Of a stretch of DNA of 64,000 nucleotides, positions 55,086 through 64,000 are shown piece after piece. The notes under the pieces are model-generated. The model was not told the DNA's origin. It did not search any database and saw only the letters and a list, made by a program, of their open reading frames with translations. A program made the position numbers and the translations under genes. Location of the stretch: contig CP137685.1 of NCBI GenBank assembly GCA_037976565.1, positions 23,041,796 to 23,105,795 of the forward strand, in the 5' to 3' direction. This stretch comes from Mesocentrotus franciscanus. Lineage: Eukaryota; Echinodermata; Echinoidea; Camarodonta; Strongylocentrotidae. Position 1 is the stretch's first letter; each line of letters starts with the position of its first letter.

Positions 55086-57164
55086 ACACTGGTTAATTAT
55101 GAAGGGTGTGGTGGGAACTTCACTTCAGTTCAAACACAGGTCATGCATCAGTGATCATCCTCCTACCAGTCTTCATTCACAGCTCTTACATCTCCCTTGA
55201 GGCTTCATCCGAAGACGGGATGCACTCCTAAGGTTAAACTAGATATGTACTTTTAACTCATGCTTGACATCTTCGAAAATCGGTAAAAACAACATCGGCA
55301 TGCAGACGTCGTGGTTCGATGAGCGGATTATCAAAACAAAAATAAAGACAGGCAGTCATTCATAAACATGATCTTACAGAGTGTGTGTTCCAGATCCTCC
55401 ATCTTCCTTCATTGCTTCACGTAGGAGTGAAATATATAATTTACATGAACACGTATCTCACTCCGCGGACATTTTGTTCCGTCATATAAATAGAATATAC
55501 AATAAAAAGAAAGTAAAAAGAAAATAACACATTTTAAAAACTTTTACATAATTATGCTGGAAGTCATATGTACTGCATACAGAATGGGTACATGAGACCA
55601 CACTACATAATATACAGTTTAATAAGCAAGACAAATTACATGGCATTAAATTGAAAACAAAAAGAAAAAACAACAACAACATTAAGAACGAAAGAATGTA
55701 CAACGAAATGAACGACAAAGACGGAGAAAACAGACGACTGTATAGCTTAAAAGGTGATACAAACTTTGCACATTAGAGATCACATTCTTAGTTTGAAAAG
55801 TGTTTCGTGCAATAATCTGAGATGGCTATTTATCCGCAGAATGGTGAACATTTTTTGTGTTGCATTTTTTCACTGTCATGTGGAAAACGAATAAATGAAT
55901 AAATTAACGGATGGAATGTAAAGTAGTGCAAGCACAAAGACATGAACTCAGGCGAGCGTGAAGTGAAAATAGTTCCGAACTTCGAGTTCGCCCGTTATCA
56001 TTAGATGGCCCTTGTTTCACTGCAGTTATAGTAATCTCACAAGGACCGAAACATTTCCCCAAAGAACTAAATGGTAGGATAAGAATAAACTTCTTTAAAT
56101 CAACAGTAACTGACGTGCTTTGGGTAAGGGGCGGATCTGGGAATGTGTAAACAGGGGGGCAATTAAAACATCTCTGACAAGCCAAAAGAAGTTTCAGAAT
56201 TTTCAGAGTGCCTTTGGGGGTTCGAAATTAGAAGGGACCGGCAGCATCATGGGGAGGAGGGGAGGCATTTTTTCGGTTGCGGTGTATTTAGGGTATGTCA
56301 GATTTGGTTTTAAAAGGGGGTGGTTGTGCCCCTACCCTCAGAAACCCGACACTATCTTGGGTGGAAGACCAAACCTTGTCTGGTGACACTTGATGTATTG
56401 AATTCACTAGTTTTATGGGTATCACGTACAAGACACGAGCAAAGTGGTGGTATTTCCTTTCAACATGGATCCCTGCTCCTTGACAAGAAGAAGCAAACAT
56501 CGAACTCATGTCTGATATAGAGAAGCAAAACTCAGATCGAGTTCCTTTCACATTGATTTTCTTTCCTCCATGCTCTAGGTTCCACCCGTTTTTTTATATC
56601 GCTCTACGTGACCAACATAAAACCCTACAGGTAGCAGTAGAGTCAACCAGATATACTATTTTAACACGTACTATCCTAGGACCAGAGACAACATGGCTCT
56701 GTCCAGAACCTACCCATCAGGTACGTGTGGACTCTTCACTTCAAAACTGCGGATGCACTCAACTCAAGTCATGTTTTGGTGGCCACAGTCAGATGTCAGC
56801 TTTGTTGACATAATGTGGACAGTTATTGCATCGCGTGCAAAATACTCTTCCATTTGATACAATTCTGTTAGTATTAACCCCTTTTCTACGCACCAAATTT
56901 TGTATATACAATAGTTCGGCTGCATGATTATCTAGAATGCATAGTTTTAGTATTCCAAATTTAGAAATTGTCTCGCTTCGGTCGGTTCGCTTACTTGGAC
57001 AATACAACAACCTGTCAAGCAACGCATTATTCGTGCGGTGATTCCCTGATGTATGATCGATACACAGGCTTGATTGTGTGAAATACAAATTTCAGATCCT
57101 ACCGCACTACAAAATAGGCCTATAGGACTGCATAATATAGCGAAGTTCCTGGGAAGACTTCAGC
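55086..57164. other. 2 kb without recognised genes
   Basis: Open frames of 60-100 codons (56120-56386, 56288-56551, 56508-56813, 56789-57088) overlap on both strands; none shows a domain I recognise. The 101-codon frame at 56508-56813 is the longest non-repetitive one. Nothing else is visible. Confidence 0.45.
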
Positions 57165-57250
57165 GGGAACGTCGTGGTCATTAAACTGACTCTCGATCTC
57201 AAGGCTGAGGCTTGGAATCCCACTCCGGAGTCCGGAGTGGATGACTTAAG
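57165..57250 (+). mobile_element. Degenerate SINE head
   Basis: 'gaacgtcgtggtcattaaac', 'gactctcgatctcaaggctg', 'cttggaatcccactccgg' align with the tRNA-like region of the other SINEs (tgtcgtggtg..gtggttca, gactctc, gttcgaatcccagcccgg). Strongly diverged and lacking a tail. Confidence 0.5.
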
Positions 57251-57335
57251 ACAGTGCATTTTATCTTAAGTTGTTTCTCTCGGCCCAGGAATAGTGGACA
57301 CAGTGCAAAACTTGAGCGTTATTTCCACTCTCTCC

Positions 57336-57372
57336 TACTCTCTCCTACTCTCTCTCTCTCTCTCTCCTTCCC
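57336..57372 (+). repeat. CT-rich microsatellite
   Basis: Interrupted CT tract. Confidence 0.9.
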
Positions 57373-57834
57373 TCTATTCCACTCTCTCCCAATCATTGGT
57401 GACCTTATTTCCTATCAAGAGATGAACGATACGATACATTGCACAAACACAAATTCAGTGTCATGAATGTAGGTCGTGGAGTTATCGATCTGATATGGAT
57501 TCCACCTACGAGTATCACGTGACGAGATGTAAAGAAACATTGTCCGGTTTTCATCACAATTGACTGACGTGAGATTTCTTCTTAAAACATCTTCTTAATC
57601 GATAATGTGTTTAGGAAAATCCCATGCGCCGTATACGTATTTTAATTTGATTCACAAAAACGATTGTTCATTCTTGTTATTGAACAAATCAATATATACT
57701 TTAGATAGCAAAATCAAATTACACTGGTCACCAACGTACGCTGTTCAAATTTTCCGAAATACATTTTTTCTCTCGATTTCCTCCACAACGGCCTTTTACA
57801 GTAGGCCTTAATGTCGTAATGGGTGAGCAAATAT
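57373..57834. other. unassigned sequence
   Basis: About 460 bp. Nothing recognised. Confidence 0.5.
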
Positions 57835-57862
57835 ATGTGGGTGTGTGTGTGTGTGTGTGTGT

Positions 57863-57917
<55 letters not shown>

Positions 57918-57943
57918 AAAGAGAGAGAGAGAGAGAGAGAGAG
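57835..57943 (+). repeat. Compound (GT)n(TA)n(GA)n microsatellite
   Basis: About 12 GT, 24 TA and 11 GA units consecutively. The TA block is cruciform-prone. Confidence 0.95.
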
Positions 57944-59874
57944 GAAGGAGGCGGAAGCGAGATTTGATGGTTAGGCAAAGTAAGTCAAGATCTACCTAAG
58001 ATTAAGAATTAGTTACCTTCCGTATGGGCCACCGTTACGCTGTATGAATTATTCGTTTTTACTAGACTCTCAATTGAAATGGAGAATGAGAGAAAGAGTT
58101 TTAAATACTATTATTATTTTGAAGGAAAAAAAAGAGGAGAGAGAGGAGACGATGTCGTGATAGAGCGATAATGGGATGAAAACAAAAAGGAGATTGTTAT
58201 AAGATTATCTTGAGGGTTGGATCAGCTACCCCCTATTATGCCTATGGCATGGAACGAATTGCTTAGAAGCAAATATGTGATAACAACACCACAGTTGTTC
58301 TTTTACTACTCGAAAGTATTCACAGTATTTTGAATAGATTCTTACAAGTCATTTTGCATTTTCTCTTTTAAATAGGTAGTTGTAGAGTTTGTATTTCTAT
58401 TTAGATGTCATTTCATCTACTCATGTTCGTAAATTATAAAACTGATTTTGCAGCAAATTTGCCTAGAGAGCCTCACATACCTACATCGTGTGATCATTTT
58501 CTGTCATTTTACACATAACAAATAGCAAATATAGATATACCCTCTACCATTATGACCATCGTCAACGTGTCTATAATTTTATTTCCAGGTCTTTGAAAGA
58601 GTAGGTCTGTATTGACTTGTCTGAGGGTATCTGACATCTTCCCTAAACATGGTCAGGCAAGGACAAGTTAGTGTCATAGTGGGGAGGGGATGGGGTGGTA
58701 AAACATACCTGTGTGCAACAATGCCCCCATATGTCTGTGTTCTCACCCACATTTAAATTATCGTACCCTTGTTTTTTGTGGGGGTGTAGCAATGGCCCCC
58801 ATGGGTACTATCAAGTGTTATGATGGAACACACCACATGTCATGGGTCCGCTACAGTACGATTGCTAAAACGAAAAAGCCGAAGTCCAACTCTTCATGTA
58901 AAAACCTACATGTACTGTCACAACAATGCCATTTTTTCAGACTCAACATTATCAGGGCATAATTCACTCAATATCACTTCGTCCTTTGTTACAGTCTCAC
59001 TCACAAATCAGTTACCACCAACTTGAGTGAACGTGATATACATCGGAATTGTATCAATCGAAGACAAACTCAACTGAAACAAAAGTTCGTGTCATCGTGT
59101 TATGGCATTGTGAATATACATACACCTTACGTCTGCCTAAGTCGCGTCGGCCATTCTCTCACAAGCTCTCTTTCCCTCTCTCTCGAGCATCGTGCATAAT
59201 CATTATCTTGTAAAAAAATTGGGGAAAGCAATACCGAATGCATGTACCCCGCGAAGGAGCCTTTGGTTGTGTATATTCAGGGGGGAACCTTGTATCGATT
59301 TACCCTTTTAGTCTGGAGTGTGCATGCCATACGCCTGGCGTAGTCCTAGGGCTTGATACCCGATGAGCACTCCGCGTCCGATAAACCGCGGTACAATGGA
59401 TTCCCACATGAAGACTAATTGGTAACCCTAGTAGGTAACTGTCTGAGTTTGGGGAAATCATCTGACCCGTGACACTCATTCAAGGGTAGGGTGGAAAAGA
59501 AATTTGGCGCGCCCGGGTTTTGTATATAGTATCAGGGATGTGTTGCACCAACTATACAAATGCGTACGTGTATGCGACTGCAACAATTGTCCGCATATGG
59601 AATCATTTCCAGTAACCTTATCTTGCGAAATTGTAAAGAAAAGGAACAGCATGTATGGTGTTGCTGGTGAAATGAAGTCCGCGAGATGATTTGATTGAGA
59701 ATGAAACACAAGATGTACCTTAGAACAAGCAATTCTTCAGACTTTTTTTATTTGCCATGCTATTGTATGATTAGTAGTTATGCCGACGCCAGATGTTGAA
59801 TGTAAGCAGAGGTATGTCTTATCTGCTTATCGTCTGCCAGCAATCGTCGTCAGCGTGTGCGAGGAGTCCTTGCT
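57944..59874. other. 1.9 kb without recognised genes
   Basis: Ordinary sequence. The overlapping frames at 58711-59026 and 59476-59732 show no known domain and no shared splice logic. Confidence 0.45.
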
Positions 59875-60261
59875 TTAAAGGCATAGTTTAACAATGCCAA
59901 ATCTGAGGTGCATAGCCCAACGTGGTATCAGCGTCTGTGATATGGTGTAATATTGTCCCCCTAAAAACAATTGCGCTTCAAAATGATCATGAAGTGCCTC
60001 AAAAAAGTAAAAATCTTTGAGTGACCGGTTTTACCATACTCATTTTTCCCAATAGACTGTAGTGTTATAATAACCGTTGAGAAAACGGTTTTTGAAATTT
60101 CGAATTCCAATCATAAATATCTTGATAATCAGACGGGGGATCGGCTTGTAAACGTCATGGGATTCCTGGCTGACCTAAATGTTTATAATTATGATTGCAG
60201 CATGAGTTAAATCCAGGATTTTGTTTAGAATCTGAGACAATGATATACCCAATCCCTTTAA
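59875..60261 (+). mobile_element. Family A element (intact copy)
   Basis: TTAA at both ends (59875-59878, 60258-60261). Starts ttaaaggcatagtttaacaa and ends aatccctttaa. Ends at exactly the TTAA at which a family D copy begins. Confidence 0.9.
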
Positions 60262-60677
60262 AGAAAGCGTTGACTTCTGGGAAAGACGAGAAGAAAAAAA
60301 ATGTGAGAATTCTCATCCTTTTATCTTATATTGGAAGAGTATCATATAGCTTAGTATCATAACAGATATGTCATCTAAAAGGCATTGATTTTCAAATGCC
60401 CTCATATTCGAAATATGACGAGAAATCTCAAAAAAGGTTTGGACCAAAATTTCATGCCACATAAGTATGTGTGTAGTCCCATGGACCCAGTCTGTGTGCA
60501 GTAAATATGTCTTCCAGAAAGACCGAGTCGAGTCAATGTCTTCTCATTTTGGTGAATTTTAATCCCCCCTCCCACACACACACACACACACAAATCATAT
60601 TTACTAATGATTTACTTTTCCCCATCGCTTCCAGATTAATTTACATTAAAATTGCATGACCGAAACTCAGCCTTTAA
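60258..60677 (+). mobile_element. Family D element (diverged copy)
   Basis: Shares its left TTAA with the preceding family A copy. Starts ttaaagaaagcgttgacttc and ends ctcagcctttaa. Landmarks 'aatgccctcatattcgaaat', 'gtagtcccat', 'agaccgag' are present; a (CA)n run at 60571-60592 is internal. Confidence 0.8.
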
Positions 60678-60859
60678 ATAGATCATCATGACTATTAGGA
60701 TTTTCCCTTTAATAGAAAGTAATTCTAAGGTCGAAATCTGAAATCTTAATAAAATGTTTATAAAACCTTTATAGGATGGATAGGGCCTTCCTGGACAAAC
60801 CTTGTCTCAGGAGTATCAAAGCGCAAAAGCGCAGCTAAATGATAAAGCATGAACAATAA

Positions 60860-60935
60860 TAATAATAATAATAAAGTCATTTTTATATAGCGCATAATAA
60901 AGAATTCTCTATGCGCTTTACAACAATCGATTATA
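60860..60935 (-). mobile_element. SINE 3'-tail fragment
   Basis: (AAT)n then 'tttttatatagcgcataata ... tatgcgctttacaac', the reverse of the SINE tail. Confidence 0.7.
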
Positions 60936-61164
60936 CAATGTATTACATGATTAATCTAAAGATTTAAATATGAAGCCATACTTACTACTATCATCGCATA
61001 TACTTGAAATTCAATGAATAGCACGGAAATAGCGGGAAATGTTTCAATGATTCTTCAGTCATCCCTCAGTTCGTGTTACAATCTGTATATAGCAACGTAG
61101 AACATAACATCCTGTTATGACCATTCCCCCTCTCCTGGTCCCTTTGCCATGTTTGTCTATGTAT
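60936..61164. other. unassigned spacer
   Basis: Nothing recognised. Confidence 0.5.
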
Positions 61165-61213
61165 ATCTCTATCTCTCTCTCTCTCTCTCTCTCCCTTTCT
61201 CTCTCTTTCTCTA

Positions 61214-61268
<55 letters not shown>
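61165..61268 (+). repeat. (CT)n(CA)n microsatellite
   Basis: Interrupted CT repeats followed by a CA run. Confidence 0.95.
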
Positions 61269-61269
<1 letters not shown>

Positions 61270-61827
61270 CTATATATGCAGTAAGCTCATTATCCATGTT
61301 TAGTATACCCTCGACAATGTTTAAATCTATGATTCTTTTCACCTCACATGCCTCTAATTTTAGAAGTGATATCCACAAATTTCCCCAATAGACTGAGAGA
61401 CTTTTAGAAAAAAAGGCTTATAAATTTAATTTCTTAAGCATAAGAACAATGAATAGTAGAAATTATTATATCTTGAGAGAATCTTGGATACGCCATCATG
61501 CTATCAATCTAAATATGTTATTGTTATGATTATTATTATTTGGCGTCTTACTAGCTGACTGTGTCCTTTCTTAAACAACACGAGAGTGGACCTCTCCTGA
61601 ATGTGTTTTTGCGAACTAATTAGTTTGATGTCTACATTACTATCATTCGTAAGATGTAAGAGAAACAGAGACAAAGAGAGAGAAAGATATTTATATATAT
61701 ATGTACATTGATACCCATATTTATGTATTGAGAGAGAGGATACGGTACTAATTTTGCGGTCAAAGACAGTTTTATAGTAGGACATAATTGGCAATTACAG
61801 AGATTAACCCTTTAAAAGGAAGCCTTA
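61269..61827. other. unassigned sequence
   Basis: About 560 bp. Nothing recognised. Confidence 0.5.
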
Positions 61828-61992
61828 TTTGATGCGCCTGTAATCCAGCTAACAGTGGAAGTTACAAACTGATTCAGCCGAGGACGCAGGTTCGAAACTG
61901 AGTCACGTATTTCGGATGGTGACGTTAAAGGTCGGTCCCCAGACGTAAATAATCATATCTGATTGATACACGTCTGTAAAAACCCAATACAC
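61828..61992 (+). mobile_element. tRNA-derived SINE of the 'cggatggtgacgtta' type (plus)
   Basis: 'gcctgtaatccagctaacag', B-box aggttcgaaactg, core 'ggatggtgacgttaaaggtc' then ggtccccagacg, tail 'gattgatacacgtctgtaaa'. It is the mirror of the 40.6 kb copy, differing at only a few bases over about 150 bp. Confidence 0.8.
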
Positions 61993-62384
61993 ACACACAC
62001 ACGTATATTTGAGGTGCAAAATACCTATAGCCTAGTATAGAGGTTGTGACATTTCAGAGAGAAAAACTTCAAATGGATGAAAAGAGAAGTGGAGAGGAAG
62101 GCAGAGGAGGGGCAGCAGGCCAGCAGGATAATAAAATTGAGATAGAAAGATGCTAAGCAAATAGACAGTTATTGCAGTTATTTACGTGAAAGAAAGAGGA
62201 AATTGATTTCCTATGTCCTAAGGTCATGCAATAACACTGAGAATAAAGCAAACGTAAAATCTGAAGACGGATTTACAAATTACTTTATCTAACATATCTA
62301 AAGCCAGACGATTTGACAGATATAGAATCTCTGGTACTTAAGTTAAAAGTTTAAGTTTAAATTTATTCCAAAGTTAATCGACTG
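61993..62384. other. unassigned sequence
   Basis: About 390 bp. Nothing recognised. Confidence 0.5.
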
Positions 62385-62550
62385 AACTATGTGTTGAGTA
62401 TTAGTGCGGTATTCTTGAATAGGTTGACACTCTTTTCCCTAAAATTCTCCTTTTGATAAAAGACAACAACTATGTGTTCAGTTTTAGCGCAGTATTCGTA
62501 AATAAGCTGACACTGTTTTCTCTGAAACACCTCCTTTTGATATAAAATTC
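62385..62550 (+). repeat. Old two-copy tandem duplication, period 83 bp
   Basis: 'aactatgtgttgagt.ttag.gcggtattc.t.aata' at 62385 recurs as 'aactatgtgttcagttttag' at 62468, continuing to 'ctccttttgata.aa' in both. Confidence 0.75.
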
Positions 62551-63144
62551 AATTACAAGGTGAAATCCACAAAATCAATTCCATTTCCCACACCTCTTGT
62601 TCCCGCCCACATGCACTGACATTGATAGTCAAACTACTCCTATTGTGATGAATCCTAGACACTCTAGACGAAACACTGGACGTGTGTTTCTTGCATTAAC
62701 AACCAGAACGATCGAATAACACCCGACGACCTGGCCAGAAATATGTAATTTCCTCCGTGAGTCGAGTTTGCCAGCTCGCTCACAGCTCATCTGCAGGAGA
62801 CACAAAAGAAGTGATGGTGATGAAGAGCTCTGGAGCCTGAGGACAAGTTAATTCGTTTGGCAGCTAGTCAGGAGGAACTACCCAAGGGCAACGTCCTCGA
62901 AGATAAGAAAATATTTGTTTATTTGTCGGGATGTGTAAAGGTGTGCTTTGATGAGCGCATCCCTTAGTTGACGACTCACTCGGGCAGATGGGTTCCAACA
63001 GAACATTACAAACGGAGCAGCGAGATTATTATAAGAGACTTTTCACAATGATTGCATCTGTGTAATGACTTTACGGCACTGGAAAATTGTAATGATTTGT
63101 AAAAATGCCCCCTCAATTTCTCAATATATTTTGTAAGCTCCCCT
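62551..63144. other. unassigned sequence
   Basis: About 590 bp. Nothing recognised. Confidence 0.5.
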
Positions 63145-63470
63145 CCTCTCTCTCTCTCTCTCTCTCTATCTATTTCTGTCTCTCTGTCCCACTGTCTTAT
63201 ACTCTCTTCTGTTTGACTCTCTCTTTCTCTCTATATTTCTGTTTATATCTATCTCTCCTTTTCTCTCTGTATGTCTTCTTTTCTGTTACTCTATCCCTTT
63301 CTCTCTCTTTCTCTGTCCGTCTGTCTGTTTCTTTCCCTCTCTCTTTCTGTGTCTCTCTGTCTCCCCTCTCTCCCTATCTCTCTCTCTCTATCCGTTTTGC
63401 CCGACTATGTCTCTGCCTCTCTCTCTCTCTCTCTCTTTCTCTCTATCCATCTATCTATGTATCTCTGCAG
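63145..63470 (+). repeat. CT-rich microsatellite region
   Basis: About 325 bp of interrupted CT/CTTT/CTGT repeats. The 141-codon Ser/Leu frame is an artefact. Confidence 0.9.
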
Positions 63471-63509
63471 AAGCAATACTGTATATTGGTAAACCCATTA
63501 CCTCCTGGA

Positions 63510-63770
63510 ACAGGGTGGTTCAGTGGTTAATTGGTTAAGTCTCTTGACACTCATACGAGAGGTCCGGGGTTCGTCCCTTGCTCGGTGCTTATATATTATT
63601 TAGTTTCACATCATGAGGCAAGATGCTTCACCCTCATTCGTTCCTCTCGATCCACGTCTATCGAATGGATACCTAGCAAAGCTGGGGGTAAGAACAATTA
63701 CAGGGCACGCCGAAAGAGCAGTATTGATACTGATGAGGCTACCCTGGACAAAGTACCACCTTGTCATTAC
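63510..63770 (+). mobile_element. tRNA-derived SINE, diverged full length
   Basis: 'agggtggttcagtggttaat' head, B-box ggggttcgtccc, 'catgaggcaagatgcttcac', then tail 'ctgggggtaagaacaattac', 'agggcacgccgaaagagcag', 'aggctaccctggacaaagta' as in the 31.4 and 51.7 kb copies. The 130-codon plus frame here is repeat. Confidence 0.8.
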
Positions 63771-64000
63771 ATTTCTATTATACTACCGGATTCCGACTTC
63801 GTTGATATACTGACATACTTAGCACATTTTCACTTGCAGCTGCGTTTCCAGAACACATCGTGTAACCCATTTTGCGCTGCACACTTTGGTCATGCTTGTA
63901 TTGTGTTCCGAAGTAATTACTGAGGCACACAGATCTATTGGCCTAGATTTGTCAACGAGTAATAAACTGAGCACTCATTAAGAAATAAAAAAATTTGGAA
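63771..64000. other. right-edge flank, nothing recognised
   Basis: Nothing recognised; the sequence ends with an A-rich stretch. Confidence 0.5.

Noticed and set aside
56508..56813. 101-codon plus frame, longest non-repetitive frame
   Set aside because: No recognised domain, overlapped by opposite-strand frames, no promoter, splice or polyadenylation logic.

Overview
This 64 kb window reads as non-coding, AT-rich animal nuclear DNA. It is most likely from a marine invertebrate deuterostome; I favour an echinoderm such as a sea urchin. The clues are long trinucleotide arrays (TAC, CAT, ATT), tRNA-headed SINEs whose tails carry 'tatatagcgc ... aagcgcttta' motifs, very many small foldback and terminal-inverted-repeat (TIR) elements, and no compact gene organisation. 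The species call rests on recall of repeat styles, not on a database match. I find no convincing complete protein-coding gene, no rRNA, no functional tRNA and no CRISPR array. Most long open frames are low-complexity repeats, minisatellites or transposon bodies. The best coding candidate is one possible terminal exon near 14.6 kb on the minus strand.

The window is a layered repeat landscape. Four non-autonomous element families share 'TTAAAG' ends and TTAA borders. Family A (13.2, 15.8, 28.0, 59.9 kb, and a broken copy at 6.0-6.7 kb), family D (7.0, 26.7, 27.2, 41.0, 41.8, 49.1, 60.3 kb) and family E (25.0, 50.3 kb) recur, and a single 547-bp foldback lies at 24.0 kb. Several are interrupted by younger elements with readable target-site duplications, so an insertion order can be reconstructed: a LINE tail in A, a 128-bp MITE in A, MITEs in three D copies, and a 440-bp element in E. 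Other MITE-like TIR elements lie at 0.1, 0.8, 4.0, 8.1, 8.7-9.6, 9.6, 13.8, 34.1, 37.1 and 41.8 kb.

Retroelement traces include about a dozen tRNA-derived SINEs and the 3' end of a LINE with a recognisable reverse-transcriptase C-terminal tail (34.4-34.8 kb). That LINE's tail shares a motif with the SINE 3' ends. A near-perfect 179-bp palindrome at 31.2-31.4 kb has a hammerhead-ribozyme-like core at its tip (CTGACGA ... GAAAC GTC with matching helix I). It is probably a relic of a Penelope-like retroelement and is the most interesting item here.

Tandem repeats include a 30/36-bp minisatellite (33.7-34.1 kb), a roughly 176-199-bp tandem array with internal short repeats (10.9-11.5 kb), a recent 316-bp tandem duplication bounded by 8-bp microhomology (39.1-39.8 kb), older two-copy duplications, and many homopurine/homopyrimidine tracts. 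The remaining kilobases show no recognisable feature and may be intergenic or intronic.
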